Below the pieces are notes generated by a model, which was not told where the DNA came from, searched no databases, and was given only the letters and a program-made list of their open reading frames with translations. From contig JAKQEK010000423.1 of the NCBI GenBank assembly GCA_029558535.1, positions 1 through 64,000 on the forward strand: 64,000 nt of DNA, in the 5' to 3' direction. The position numbers and the translations under genes were made by a program. The DNA is from Bacteroidota bacterium. Its GTDB lineage: Bacteria > Bacteroidota > Bacteroidia > Bacteroidales > ML635J-15. Position 1 is the stretch's first letter; each line of letters begins with the position of its first letter. This document shows positions 43,301 to 52,375 of the stretch, piece after piece.

Positions 43301-43342
43301 TTTCGTGTTTCGTGTTCCTTGTTTCGTATTTAACGTTTGGTG
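43301..43342. repeat. Heptad tract (TTTCGTG-type, 6 units)
   Basis: TTTCGTG, TTTCGTG, TTCCTTG, TTTCGTA, TTTAACG, TTTGGTG run head to tail in the 64-bp gap between the two Fe-S oxidoreductase genes. Confidence 0.8.
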
Positions 43343-43355
43343 TTTTCTTTCATCT

Positions 43356-44639
43356 TTATTCTACCCACTTTAACCTGTCTTGATTTGAATATTGCCATGG
43401 AGCTCCGTTATTTTCAATGTTTGAGAAAATTGCATTTAATGGTGCAGGAGCTGCTGACTCTTCCATTACAAGATATCTTCTTAAATCAAGAATGAATGTC
43501 GGATGGTCAATATTTAAAGGGCATTCTTTTGCACAGGCATTACAAGTGGTACAAGCCCATATTTCTTCTTCTTTTATAAGATCTCTTATTAGTGTTTTAC
43601 CATCTGTGTATTCAGGATTTTTGACAAGATTATATCCTTTCATTTTCATCCTCTGACGAATGTTCATTATCATTTTACGAGGAGAAAGTTCTTTTCCAGT
43701 AATATTTGCCGGGCATACAGCGGTACATCTCCCACATTGTGTGCAAGCCAATGAATCAATAAAATTTTTCCAGGTTATGTCTTCTACATCTAAAATTCCA
43801 AATCTTGTAGGTGGCGCTTCATTTTCGGGAGTAGCTGCAAAAGCTGTTTCAGGATTCATCATCAGCTTTACTTCTTTAGTTATGCTGTCCATATTTGTCA
43901 TTTTGCCAAGCGGAGTAAGGCGACTGAAGAAAACATTGGGAATTGACATAAAAATATGGAAATGTTTAGAGTAAGGTAAAACATTAGCGAAAATGAAAAT
44001 CATTATAATATGTGACCACCAGCAGACATCATGTAATTGAGAAATTGTATCTGCAGACATTGAAGAAAACATTGGCGCTATAATGGCACTGATAGGATAA
44101 GTTCCAACAAAATCAGAATGACCGGCAATATAGAAAATATTCATACCTGCAAGGGTTATCATCAGTATAAGAATAAAGCTTAAAGCCACAATCGCATCAA
44201 TATGATTCTTTTTTTGCAGTTCTTTACCATGCAGTCTCTGTATGTTTAGAATTGTTCTTCTTATTATAAAAACAACAATAAATACAGCTATTATGTATGC
44301 AAATACATCTCCTGCACCGATTATAATATCATAAATAATCCCTAATTGTGCCAAAACACGTTCTGTTCCGGCAATGCCATCAATTACCATTTCGATACTT
44401 CCAATAAGAATCAGGCAAAATCCCCAAAATACCATAGCATGCATGAAACCCGCAATTCTATTCCTGAAAATTCGCTCCTGAAAAAAGGCATTTACTATTG
44501 TTCTTTGAATTCTCTTAAAAAAATCCTTAACGGGATAAGCAGGTTTGGTCAGTTTGAACAATTGATAAATTCTGAAAGCAGAATATGAAAAAATTACTAA
44601 AGTTGCTAGTAATAGAATAGAGAATATAATTTGTGACAT
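43356..44639 (-). CDS. Membrane Fe-S oxidoreductase, probable ETF:menaquinone oxidoreductase membrane subunit
   Basis: 427 residues. The first 250 contain about six membrane segments of the NarI-like haem-b type (His in FMHAMVFWGFC and HDVCWWSHIIMIF). A dicluster ferredoxin domain follows (about 295-375): CTQCGRCTAVCP and CTTCNACAKECP. It lacks the CCG domain that completes one-chain EMO proteins; that domain is the next gene. With etfAB nearby, it probably carries beta-oxidation electrons from reduced ETF to the quinone pool. It has its own promoter with a 10-bp dyad. Confidence 0.85.
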   Translation of the reverse strand: MSQIIFSILLLATLVIFSYSAFRIYQLFKLTKPAYPVKDFFKRIQRTIVNAFFQERIFRNRIAGFMHAMVFWGFCLILIGSIEMVIDGIAGTERVLAQLGIIYDIIIGAGDVFAYIIAVFIVVFIIRRTILNIQRLHGKELQKKNHIDAIVALSFILILMITLAGMNIFYIAGHSDFVGTYPISAIIAPMFSSMSADTISQLHDVCWWSHIIMIFIFANVLPYSKHFHIFMSIPNVFFSRLTPLGKMTNMDSITKEVKLMMNPETAFAATPENEAPPTRFGILDVEDITWKNFIDSLACTQCGRCTAVCPANITGKELSPRKMIMNIRQRMKMKGYNLVKNPEYTDGKTLIRDLIKEEEIWACTTCNACAKECPLNIDHPTFILDLRRYLVMEESAAPAPLNAIFSNIENNGAPWQYSNQDRLKWVE

Positions 44640-44649
44640 AGTAATATTA

Positions 44650-44676
44650 TTGTAATTTTCTGTTGCAAAATTACAA
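44650..44676. promoter_or_regulatory. 10-bp inverted repeat over the oxidoreductase promoter
   Basis: TTGTAATTTT (44650-44659) and AAAATTACAA (44667-44676), spacer 7 bp. The minus-strand -7 box TAATTTTG (44666-44673) lies within it. Candidate operator. Confidence 0.6.
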
Positions 44677-44754
44677 TTTAGACATTAGTATTAATAGTTT
44701 GCATAATATTGTTATTAACAAACATTTTAACCATTAATTACAAGATATTGCAGG

Positions 44755-45306
44755 TCAGAATTTTACACCCAGTCGTAAACCAGGTTCAAAACTCCAGGGT
44801 ACATAATAAAACCTATCCGGACTAATGATATATTTATGTTTACCCAGAGGAAAGTGTATTTGCAAGCTTGGTCCTATATATACAATATTTTTTATAAGAA
44901 AAAGGAATCCTGTGCTGAAACCTAAAGAAAAGTAACTGATTTCGGAAGAATAATTCTCTTCGCTAATCATATTTACATTCTCGAATAATAACGAAGGTCC
45001 AACCCAAAAATTCTTGTATTGTTCATTAAAAAAATAGTCACATTTAAGATTTAAAATGAAAGTTTTGTCATTTATAAAACTGTCCGGTAAATGATTAGGA
45101 ACCAGGTCGAAATACCCTGTCGCTAAAGAGAATTTGAAATGATTTTGTCCATACCATCCTCCTAAATAAAAACTTTTTGGGAACTTACCTATTCTCCACG
45201 CTAATAATTCAGTCTCAACTCCCCAGTTGTAGTTTTTTGTTTCCTGAGATTGAACAGTTATTGCTATACTGAAATAAATCGTAAATAAAAACAGGTATTT
45301 CTTCAT
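44755..45306 (-). CDS. Predicted outer-membrane beta-barrel protein
   Basis: 183 residues. Signal peptide with cleavage near TVQSQ. The remainder alternates hydrophobic and aromatic residues in about eight short strands (FSLATGYFDLV, YFSLGFSTGFLF, IVYIGPSLQIHF) and ends in a strand with C-terminal Phe (LRLGVKF). Small barrel of unknown role. Its promoter TATTTTTG (45322-45329) overlaps the T-run of the etf terminator. Confidence 0.7.
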   Translation of the reverse strand: MKKYLFLFTIYFSIAITVQSQETKNYNWGVETELLAWRIGKFPKSFYLGGWYGQNHFKFSLATGYFDLVPNHLPDSFINDKTFILNLKCDYFFNEQYKNFWVGPSLLFENVNMISEENYSSEISYFSLGFSTGFLFLIKNIVYIGPSLQIHFPLGKHKYIISPDRFYYVPWSFEPGLRLGVKF

Positions 45307-45321
45307 CTGATTAAGTTTTTA

Positions 45322-45329
45322 CAAAAATA
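45322..45329 (-). promoter_or_regulatory. -7 box (TATTTTTG) of the barrel gene
   Basis: Exact TAnnTTTG on the minus strand, 15 nt before the ATG at 45306. Confidence 0.5.
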
Positions 45330-45357
45330 AAAAAATCCGCTTCGTTTGAAGCGGATT
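45325..45357 (-). terminator. Terminator of the acyl-CoA dehydrogenase-etf operon
   Basis: Stem AATCCGCTTC/GAAGCGGATT with a 4-nt loop (45334-45357), followed on the minus strand by seven T, 20 nt past the etfA stop. Confidence 0.85.
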
Positions 45358-45376
45358 AAAAAATGTTTTATTATCA

Positions 45377-46345
45377 TTATGCAGATTTAAACTTCTTAAC
45401 AGATTCAATCAATTTTGGTAATACATCAAAGGCGTCTCCTAAAATTCCATAATTAGCATAGCTGAAAATGGGAGCGTCCTTATCTTTATTTATTGCAACA
45501 ATGACTTTTGAACCCGAAATTCCTCCGATATGTTGTATTGCACCTGAAATACCTACTGCAAAATACAAATCCGGAGCAATAATCTTACCTGTCTGTCCGA
45601 CATGCTCTTCATGAGATCTCCAACCTTCGTCAGAAACAGGGCGTGAACAAGCTAAACCGGCACCAAGCACTTCGGCAAGTTCCTCAAGTGGTTTCCAGTT
45701 GTCAGATGATTTTAATCCACGACCTCCCGAAACAACTACAGAAGCCTCGGTAAGAAGTATTTTTCCTGTTATTAAGTCAATATTCTCTACTTTAGTTGCT
45801 GCATTTGCAACAGTAGTCGGAGTGAAGTCCGTTATGTTTACTGATACAGGACTTTCAACTAAGTCGCATGAATTTGGATTAATTGTAATAACACATTTTT
45901 GCGATTTTATTTTCATTTGTTGAAAAGCATTGCCATTATATGATTTTCTTTTAAAAACATAAGGAGAATATGATAACGGTAATGCTAAAACATTAGAAGC
46001 AAGACCGGCTTTTAGCCTTACTGAAAGTCGTGGTGCAATTGCTTTACCCATATTTGAATGACTGAAGATAATCGTATCTGCACTTTCTTTTTCAACAATT
46101 TCTGCAATCAGCTTTGTATAGGCCTGACTGTCGTGATTTTGCCAGTTACTGTCTGTAATTGAAATGATTTTTGATGCACCGTATTTCGCCAGGACAGCGA
46201 GTTCATCGTTATTAACATTTCCAACCGATATTGCTATTACAGGTTTTGAATTATTTTTTGATATATATGTGGCATAAGCAACAGCTTCTAAGCTTTGCTT
46301 TTTAATTTTGCCTATTCTGTTTTCTGAAAAAACTATTATTGACAT
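45377..46345 (-). CDS. etfA: Electron transfer flavoprotein, alpha subunit
   Basis: 322 residues. The N-terminal alpha/beta domain is followed by the FAD domain: [14 protein letters not shown] (about 204-217), [18 protein letters not shown] and [25 protein letters not shown], the ETF-alpha signature holding FAD. It forms a heterodimer with EtfB and accepts electrons from acyl-CoA dehydrogenase. Third gene of the operon dehydrogenase - etfB - etfA. Confidence 0.96.
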   Translation of the reverse strand: MSIIVFSENRIGKIKKQSLEAVAYATYISKNNSKPVIAISVGNVNNDELAVLAKYGASKIISITDSNWQNHDSQAYTKLIAEIVEKESADTIIFSHSNMGKAIAPRLSVRLKAGLASNVLALPLSYSPYVFKRKSYNGNAFQQMKIKSQKCVITINPNSCDLVESPVSVNITDFTPTTVANAATKVENIDLITGKILLTEASVVVSGGRGLKSSDNWKPLEELAEVLGAGLACSRPVSDEGWRSHEEHVGQTGKIIAPDLYFAVGISGAIQHIGGISGSKVIVAINKDKDAPIFSYANYGILGDAFDVLPKLIESVKKFKSA

Positions 46346-46387
46346 ACATTTAATTTTAAGATTAACATTTTATTAAACTCCCAATGA

Positions 46388-47137
46388 TTAAAGCACTTTT
46401 GCTTCACCGTGCAATAACTCTATAAGTTTATCCGTATCTTCGGCATCAACCATTTTACATGCTGCTTTTGATGCAGGTAATTCAAAAATCGTTGTTTCGA
46501 TAAGCGAATCCGTTTCAACCGGAGCAGATACTGTTATTGGTTTTGTCCTAGCCATCATAATTCCTCTCATAGCAGGAATTCTTGGATTAATACAAATTCC
46601 TTTCTGAACAATAGCAACAAAAGGAGTGCTTATGACAATAGTTTCTTTTCCACCGTCAATATCTCTTTTAAGTTTTACATTTCCATCATTAAATTCAAAT
46701 GATGAAACTGCAGAAACAGATGGGTAATCAAGAAATTCTGCCAACATACTACCAACTGCAGCATCATTAAAATCAGAAGATTCGATACCACACATAATAA
46801 TATCAAAATTTTCTTTTTTTGCTACTTCTGCAATTTGTGCAGCAATATAATAAGAATCTGAGGGCTCTGCATCAACTCTATAAGCATCGTCGGCACCTAT
46901 AGCCAGTGCTTTTCTAATAGTTGGTTCAGCATCTGCTTTCCCGATATTTATTACAGATACTTTTTCAATTTTTCCTCCCGATTGTTCTTTGATTTCCAAT
47001 GCTCTGGTAAGTGCCAACTCGTCCCATGGATTTATTACCCATTGAATACCATTGGTGTCCAGTTTCTTCATTTCAGAATCAAATTTAATTTTTGTAGTAG
47101 TGTCGGGAACATTTCCCATGCATACTAAAATTTTCAT
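46388..47137 (-). CDS. etfB: Electron transfer flavoprotein, beta subunit
   Basis: 249 residues. VCMGNVPDTTTKIKF at the start, NPWDELALTRALEI (about 36-49) and the nucleotide-binding GIESSDFNDAAVGSMLAEFL (about 116-135), followed by RDIDGGKETI, the recognition-loop region. These are group-I-like ETF features; the AMP rather than a second bifurcating FAD cannot be proved by eye. It lies 42 bp before etfA. Confidence 0.96.
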   Translation of the reverse strand: MKILVCMGNVPDTTTKIKFDSEMKKLDTNGIQWVINPWDELALTRALEIKEQSGGKIEKVSVINIGKADAEPTIRKALAIGADDAYRVDAEPSDSYYIAAQIAEVAKKENFDIIMCGIESSDFNDAAVGSMLAEFLDYPSVSAVSSFEFNDGNVKLKRDIDGGKETIVISTPFVAIVQKGICINPRIPAMRGIMMARTKPITVSAPVETDSLIETTIFELPASKAACKMVDAEDTDKLIELLHGEAKVL

Positions 47138-47191
47138 AATTCAATTATATTTAATTATTAATAAAATTTATTTTTTAATTACAAATGTAAA

Positions 47192-48334
47192 TTAATCTTT
47201 CAGTAAGGCCCTTGATATTACGATTTTTTGAATTTCTGAAGTGCCTTCATAAATTTGAGTTACTTTTGCTTCTCTCATTAATCTTTCTACGTGATATTCT
47301 TTAACGTATCCGTATCCACCATGAATTTGAACAGCTTCAGTTGTTATTTCCATTGCAGAGTCAGCGCAATATTGTTTTGCCATAGCACTTTCTATGCTAT
47401 ATGATTTTCCCTGATCTTTTAACCAGGCACATTTCAAAATAAGATTTCTACCGTTTTCAAGTTTAACAGCCATATCAGCTAGTTTAAAAGCTATAGCCTG
47501 ATGATTGCAAATTTCAGTACCGAAAGCTTTTCTTTCTTTGGAATATTTAAGAGCCAGATCGAAAGCTCCGCCTGCAATACCAATTGCTTGTGCAGCAATA
47601 CCTATTCTACCTCCGTCAAGTAATTTCATTGCAAATGAAAAACCAAAACCGTCTTCGCCAATTCTGTTTTCTTTCGGAACCTTTACATCTGTAAACATTA
47701 CAGAATGAGTGTCAGAGCTTCTCATACCCATTTTATCTTCGTGTGGACCAAGTGTGATACCCGGAGAGTTGCGATCAACAATAAATGCGTTAATACCTTT
47801 ATGTTTCTTATCAGGATAAGTCTGTGCAATTACAATGTAGGTTCCTCCATGATCGGCACTTGTTATCCAGTTTTTGGTGCCATTGATAAGGTAATGGTCT
47901 CCTTTATCTTCAGCGATAGTTTTTTGTGAGGTTGCATCTGATCCGGCTTCCGGCTCGGATAATAAAAATGCACCAATTTTTTCACCACTTGCCAGTGCAG
48001 GAAGGAATTTCTGTTTTTGCTCTTCGTTTCCGTAATGTTCTATTCCATATGCTGTCAATGAGTTGTGAACAGCAATAATTACTGCAGTTGCAGCATCAAT
48101 TTTTGCAATCTCTTCCAAAGCCAAAACATAGGATATGGAATCCATACCTCCTCCTCCGTATTTTGGATCAACCATTATTCCAAAAAATCCAAGTTCGGCT
48201 AACATTTTTATTTGACGCTCAGGATAAATGCATTTTGCATCTCTTTCCAATACGTCCGGTAATAATTCCCTTACTGCAAAATCTCTTGCAGCTTGTTTAA
48301 TCATTAATTGTTCTTCTGTTAATTCAAAATTCAT
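47192..48334 (-). CDS. Acyl-CoA dehydrogenase
   Basis: 380 residues, the standard length for short/medium-chain enzymes. GAFLLSEPEAGSDATS (about 122-137) and the flavin-contact KNWITSADHGGTYIV follow the helical N-terminus. The catalytic Glu lies in QIYEGTSEIQKIVISRAL near the C-terminus. It makes trans-2-enoyl-CoA and passes electrons to ETF, encoded by the next two genes with gaps of 54 and 42 bp. First gene of the operon. Confidence 0.96.
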   Translation of the reverse strand: MNFELTEEQLMIKQAARDFAVRELLPDVLERDAKCIYPERQIKMLAELGFFGIMVDPKYGGGGMDSISYVLALEEIAKIDAATAVIIAVHNSLTAYGIEHYGNEEQKQKFLPALASGEKIGAFLLSEPEAGSDATSQKTIAEDKGDHYLINGTKNWITSADHGGTYIVIAQTYPDKKHKGINAFIVDRNSPGITLGPHEDKMGMRSSDTHSVMFTDVKVPKENRIGEDGFGFSFAMKLLDGGRIGIAAQAIGIAGGAFDLALKYSKERKAFGTEICNHQAIAFKLADMAVKLENGRNLILKCAWLKDQGKSYSIESAMAKQYCADSAMEITTEAVQIHGGYGYVKEYHVERLMREAKVTQIYEGTSEIQKIVISRALLKD

Positions 48335-48372
48335 ATTATTAATTTTTCAGTTGATATTCTATTAAAAACGGC

Positions 48373-48394
48373 CAAAGATATGATTTTTATCATA
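48373..48394 (-). promoter_or_regulatory. -7 box with overlapping dyad, acyl-CoA dehydrogenase-etf promoter
   Basis: The minus strand has TATCTTTG (48373-48380), 38 nt before the ATG. The dyad TATGAT/ATCATA with a 4-bp spacer (48379-48394) overlaps its upstream edge. Confidence 0.55.
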
Positions 48395-48399
48395 AAATT

Positions 48400-49224
48400 T
48401 CACAAACCGGATATGAAATTTATCATTTCTTTCTTAACAATATTTTGAGCTTGTTGGTGTGGAATGTGTTTACAGTTTTCTATGAATAAAAGTTCACAAA
48501 GATTGTTGATTCCATTTTTTATGGAATCGAGTTGTTTAAACGTAGCAAATTCATCATCCTGACCTTGTATTGCTAATACAGGACATTTAATATTAGCAAG
48601 ATAATGCTCTATATTCCATTGACGGAAATTATCACTTAGCCACATTTCTGCCCACGAATTGAACATTGTCTCAGTGTTATTGCCATGATATTTTTTTAGT
48701 TTTTGCTTTAAATTGCCATGATTAAAATTATCAACAATTGATAATAAACTTCCGTATGCCTTTTCTTCATTATAAACATGAGCGGCTTCTGTAATAATAC
48801 CAACTACATTGTCAGGAAATACTGAGGGGTATATTAGTGCAATACTTCCACCATCGCTATGTCCAATCATTACTTTTTTATATTTATTGAGATTAAGACA
48901 GGTGAAAATTTTTGGTAACCAGTCAAGAGCTTCTTCTTCGAGATAGCTTAATTTTCTGGGTTCTGATATTTTTTCGGATTTCCCGTATCCATAGCGATCA
49001 TACATAAATACCGGCATATTTAGTTCTTTCGACAATATGTATGGAAAGTCTTTCCATTGTGCACACGAGCCTAAACCTTCATGAAGAAAAACTAAAACCG
49101 GCTTATTATTATGCAATAAATGAAAATTTATAAATTCATAATAAATGCTGGCAGAATTAATATTAATATAACCCGAGGTCTTTTCTGAATTCAATTTTGA
49201 TGTTTTAATTTTAAAAATGTACAA
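48400..49224 (-). CDS. Alpha/beta hydrolase
   Basis: 274 residues from a TTG. No ATG occurs before the core, and a later in-frame TTG (about codon 11) is also possible. VLVFLHEGLGSCAQW gives the oxyanion loop, MIGHSDGGSIALI (about 124) the nucleophile Ser, GQDDEFATF the acid Asp, and NCKHIPHQQ near the end the His. Esterase or thioesterase activity is likely; the substrate is unknown. It is 18 bp downstream of an acyl-CoA synthetase gene, so it may release fatty acids for activation. Confidence 0.88.
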   Translation of the reverse strand: MYIFKIKTSKLNSEKTSGYININSASIYYEFINFHLLHNNKPVLVFLHEGLGSCAQWKDFPYILSKELNMPVFMYDRYGYGKSEKISEPRKLSYLEEEALDWLPKIFTCLNLNKYKKVMIGHSDGGSIALIYPSVFPDNVVGIITEAAHVYNEEKAYGSLLSIVDNFNHGNLKQKLKKYHGNNTETMFNSWAEMWLSDNFRQWNIEHYLANIKCPVLAIQGQDDEFATFKQLDSIKNGINNLCELLFIENCKHIPHQQAQNIVKKEMINFISGL

Positions 49225-49242
49225 ATATTATTATACAAATAA

Positions 49243-51126
49243 TCAGTCCTTATCTGACTGAATATTTATAAGCTTACGCATTCCGTTTGTAATTCTACTC
49301 TCAAAACTTTCAGAGCTTTTGTCTTTACCCATATCTTCTGTTTTGTCTGCACCATGTCCGTATATTTCCTTCAAAACAAGTTCATATTTTCTAAAAATTA
49401 CACTACGGCGAAGTTTTAATGTCGGAGACAATTCTCCTGTTGGCTGTGACCATTCTTCGGAAACTAACCTGAAACGCTTGATTTTTTCATGATCTCCTAA
49501 TGTTTCATTGACCAAGTCTATTTCTTTCTGAAATTTATTAATTACTTCCGGATTTTTTATCAACTCAATATTGTCGCGATAGTGTATTTTGTGTTTATTT
49601 GCGTAAAAGTGCAAATAGTTAAAATTTGGTGATATTAATGCACTAACAAATTTTTCATTTTCACCGACTATCATTAATTGTTCAATAAGACTAGATGACT
49701 TGAATTTATTCTCTATAACTTGTGGAGCAATATATTTCCCACTCGAAGTTTTAAATATTTCTTTTTTTCTATCTGTTATTTTCAGAAATTTTCCATCTAT
49801 AAATTCGCCAATGTCTCCGGTATGAAACCAACCTTCTTCGTCAATAACTTTTGCCGTAGCTTCTGTGTCTTTGTAATAACCTAGCATAATATTGGGTCCT
49901 TTTGCGAGAATTTCACCATCCTCTGCAATTTTTAGCTCAACACCTTGTAATACAGGTCCTACTGTTCCCAAGCAAGCATTGTCCCAGTCCATAGGGTTTA
50001 CTGCCAAAACAGGGGAAGTTTCACTCAGCCCATATCCTTCACAAATTCTGATACCTGATGCTGTAAATAGTCTTGCTAATCTAACTTGAAGTGAGGCTCC
50101 TCCGGAAACTACAGCAACAATGTTCCCCCCAAAAGCAGCCATCCATTTCTTAAAAACGAGTTTACGAGCAATTTTTAACTTAAAGTTATAAATCGCAGAA
50201 TTTTTCCCTCTGTCATCGTATTTAGTTCCAAGTCTTACTGCCCAAAAGAAAATCCATCTTTTAATTCCATGCAGATCTTTGCCAATGGAGATTATTTTAT
50301 CATAAAACTTTTCAAGAACTCTTGGTACTGAATTAAACAGATGAGGTTTAATGTCCTTTAAATCATTTACTATTGTCCCCAGACTTTCGGCATAATAAAT
50401 AGATATTCCTTTAATCTGAAATGAATAGTTTAGCATTCTTTCGTAAATGTGGCACAGTGGTAAAAAACTTAGCATTTTTTGACCGTGATCTATAGGAACA
50501 ATAGGTTTAACAGCTATTGCATTGCTTAATATATTTTTGTGTGAAATCATTACACCCTTAGGATTTCCAGTGGTCCCTGAAGTATAAATTATTGTGTGCA
50601 AATCATTTTCATCTACCGAATTCTTAATTTCATTAAGTCTTTTCATTAGTTCTTCTTCATTTTCCTGAGCTTCCTGAATAAGACTTACCCAGTTTTCAAT
50701 GCCTTCGATATGATGAAATGTAAATACTTTTTGAATTTCCGGAATTTTATCAGCAATAGGCTTTAATTTTTTGTACAAGTTTGCGTCAGAAACAATTATT
50801 ATTTTTGCCTCACTATGTCTTAGAATATATTCAAGTTCTTCTGCACCAAGTGTTGTGTAAATTGGGACATGTACAAGTCCTGCCAGCGAGATTCCCATAT
50901 CTGCAATATTCCAGTGCGGTAAACTCTGGGACATGGTTATAATTTTTTCACCTTTTGCAAAGCCTTTGTTAATTAATCCACATGCAAATAAATGAGAATA
51001 TTTATAGTAATCATGAGCCGAAAAATTTACCCACGAACCTTTATCTTTGTATGAAAATGCATCTTTTAACTCAGCATAGTCTGTTTTATATAACTCCAAT
51101 ATATCAAATACACGTTTAACTTCCAT
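49243..51126 (-). CDS. Long-chain fatty acid-CoA ligase (AMP-binding)
   Basis: 627 residues, the length of bacterial FadD-like AMP-forming synthetases of the long type. P-loop IIYTSGTTGNPKGVMIS (about 183-199), GYGLSETSPVLAVN (about 373), GWFHTGDIGE, and the catalytic Lys in GELSPTLKLRRSV near residue 590. It activates free fatty acids to acyl-CoA at the membrane. It supplies the beta-oxidation genes downstream. Confidence 0.94.
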   Translation of the reverse strand: MEVKRVFDILELYKTDYAELKDAFSYKDKGSWVNFSAHDYYKYSHLFACGLINKGFAKGEKIITMSQSLPHWNIADMGISLAGLVHVPIYTTLGAEELEYILRHSEAKIIIVSDANLYKKLKPIADKIPEIQKVFTFHHIEGIENWVSLIQEAQENEEELMKRLNEIKNSVDENDLHTIIYTSGTTGNPKGVMISHKNILSNAIAVKPIVPIDHGQKMLSFLPLCHIYERMLNYSFQIKGISIYYAESLGTIVNDLKDIKPHLFNSVPRVLEKFYDKIISIGKDLHGIKRWIFFWAVRLGTKYDDRGKNSAIYNFKLKIARKLVFKKWMAAFGGNIVAVVSGGASLQVRLARLFTASGIRICEGYGLSETSPVLAVNPMDWDNACLGTVGPVLQGVELKIAEDGEILAKGPNIMLGYYKDTEATAKVIDEEGWFHTGDIGEFIDGKFLKITDRKKEIFKTSSGKYIAPQVIENKFKSSSLIEQLMIVGENEKFVSALISPNFNYLHFYANKHKIHYRDNIELIKNPEVINKFQKEIDLVNETLGDHEKIKRFRLVSEEWSQPTGELSPTLKLRRSVIFRKYELVLKEIYGHGADKTEDMGKDKSSESFESRITNGMRKLINIQSDKD

Positions 51127-51155
51127 ACTCTTTTATTTTAATTTGACATGATTTA

Positions 51156-51800
51156 TTAAGGGTTCCAGTGTTTACTTGTTTTTGAAAAAGGACAGGAGCC
51201 ACATTTTTTTGGATGTTTTATTATCGAAGATATCCAATATTTATAACCTAAGGTAAAAGTGAAAGTGTTTGGTTGATGACCATATAAAATGGATAATGTA
51301 AGATCATTTTTATCATTCAGGAAAAGAGCATATTCGATTTCAGCCATAAAACCGACTTTGTATTCCCATTTTCCGTTTGCTGCCCAAGAAAGGTCTGTTT
51401 CATAATGAGGAATTGTACTCCACGATTCTCTTCCGTATAAATTGCCACCAATACCAATGCTTAATGAATTTCGCCACACCTGTATCAATCTCTGTTTTAC
51501 TCCTAAATGTAGGAATAAGGCAGGTTTGGATGCTGCATCACTTAAAAATCCAAACATTCCCCGCCACGCAAAAGTATCGCTGCGTAAAAATTTTTCAAAA
51601 GAGAAAATAAAACATGGCTCGGTTACAAAAATGCCGTTTGCATCAATTCTATTTTCAAATAAATGAGAATTTTTTTCATTAAAAGGATGTATTCCAATAG
51701 GTGTAAATTTTAATTGCAAAGTTGATTGTGCAAATGAATCAGACCCAAATGCAAGTAAAATTATTATAACAAAAAATGATATCCTCTTATTTTTTTTCAT
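51156..51800 (-). CDS. Exported protein, probable outer-membrane barrel
   Basis: 214 residues from the ATG giving MKKNKRISFFVIIILL and a signal peptide cleaved after DSFAQ; an in-frame start 14 codons earlier is less likely. Several amphipathic strands follow (LSIGIGGNLYG, YKVGFMAEIEYALF, NTFTFTLGYKYWIS). A short C-terminal tail has CGSC. No family recognised. It ends 29 bp before the acyl-CoA synthetase gene on the same strand and may be its operon partner, for example in fatty-acid uptake; that link is inference. Confidence 0.7.
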   Translation of the reverse strand: MKKNKRISFFVIIILLAFGSDSFAQSTLQLKFTPIGIHPFNEKNSHLFENRIDANGIFVTEPCFIFSFEKFLRSDTFAWRGMFGFLSDAASKPALFLHLGVKQRLIQVWRNSLSIGIGGNLYGRESWSTIPHYETDLSWAANGKWEYKVGFMAEIEYALFLNDKNDLTLSILYGHQPNTFTFTLGYKYWISSIIKHPKKCGSCPFSKTSKHWNP

Positions 51801-51812
51801 AACATTATTTAC

Positions 51813-51831
51813 TAATAAACATTGTTTATTA
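51813..51831. promoter_or_regulatory. 8-bp dyad TAATAAAC/GTTTATTA in the leader
   Basis: Spacer 3 bp. It lies between the -7 box (51861-51868) and the ATG at 51800 of the barrel/acyl-CoA synthetase transcript. Confidence 0.4.
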
Positions 51832-51860
51832 ATAATAACCAATTCGAATCAAATTTATTT

Positions 51861-51868
51861 CAAAAATA
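51861..51868 (-). promoter_or_regulatory. -7 box (TATTTTTG)
   Basis: Exact TAnnTTTG on the minus strand, 60 nt before the ATG at 51800. Confidence 0.45.
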
Positions 51869-52051
51869 GTCATTATTTGATTCTACTTTCAAATTTACAT
51901 ATATAATTTTCGATAAAACTATTGCTTGTGGATTTTGTAATGTTGCTAATTGATTGTATTACAATACATTAAATAATTTTATTAAATAATTATTTTGTGC
52001 AAAATATTTATAAAAAAATACGTTTTATAACAGAATTAAAAACTTTAAAAT

Positions 52052-52375
52052 ATGAAAAATAAAAATTCTGTTATCATTTTCATTGCAATATCACTTATGA
52101 TTTTTATTGCGAGTTGTGTTACTGTTAGAGTTGTTGATATTCCAAAACCTTCGTCTGATGGTGTAGAGATTTATCTTACTGATATACCCGATAAAGATTT
52201 TAAAGAGATAAAATACATACAAGTAGATGGGGCAATTTTTCATACTCCCGAAAAAATGATGGTAAATTTGGCTGACAGAGCAAAAACAGAAGGTGCTGAT
52301 GCAGTAATTAATGTAAAATTTGATTATCAGGCATGGTATCCTGTTTTGTCCGGAGTTGCGATAAAATATCAATAA
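52052..52375 (+). CDS. Small lipoprotein of unknown function
   Basis: 107 residues. Signal peptide with lipobox IASC (Cys at about residue 22). The mature part has VEIYLTDIPDKDFKEIKYIQVDGAI and ends with ADRAKTEGADAVINVKFDYQ, a pattern of small alpha/beta surface lipoproteins in which a helix is followed by GADAVINV. Its last 68 bp overlap the 3' end of the convergent HExxH lipoprotein gene. Confidence 0.75.
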   Translation: MKNKNSVIIFIAISLMIFIASCVTVRVVDIPKPSSDGVEIYLTDIPDKDFKEIKYIQVDGAIFHTPEKMMVNLADRAKTEGADAVINVKFDYQAWYPVLSGVAIKYQ

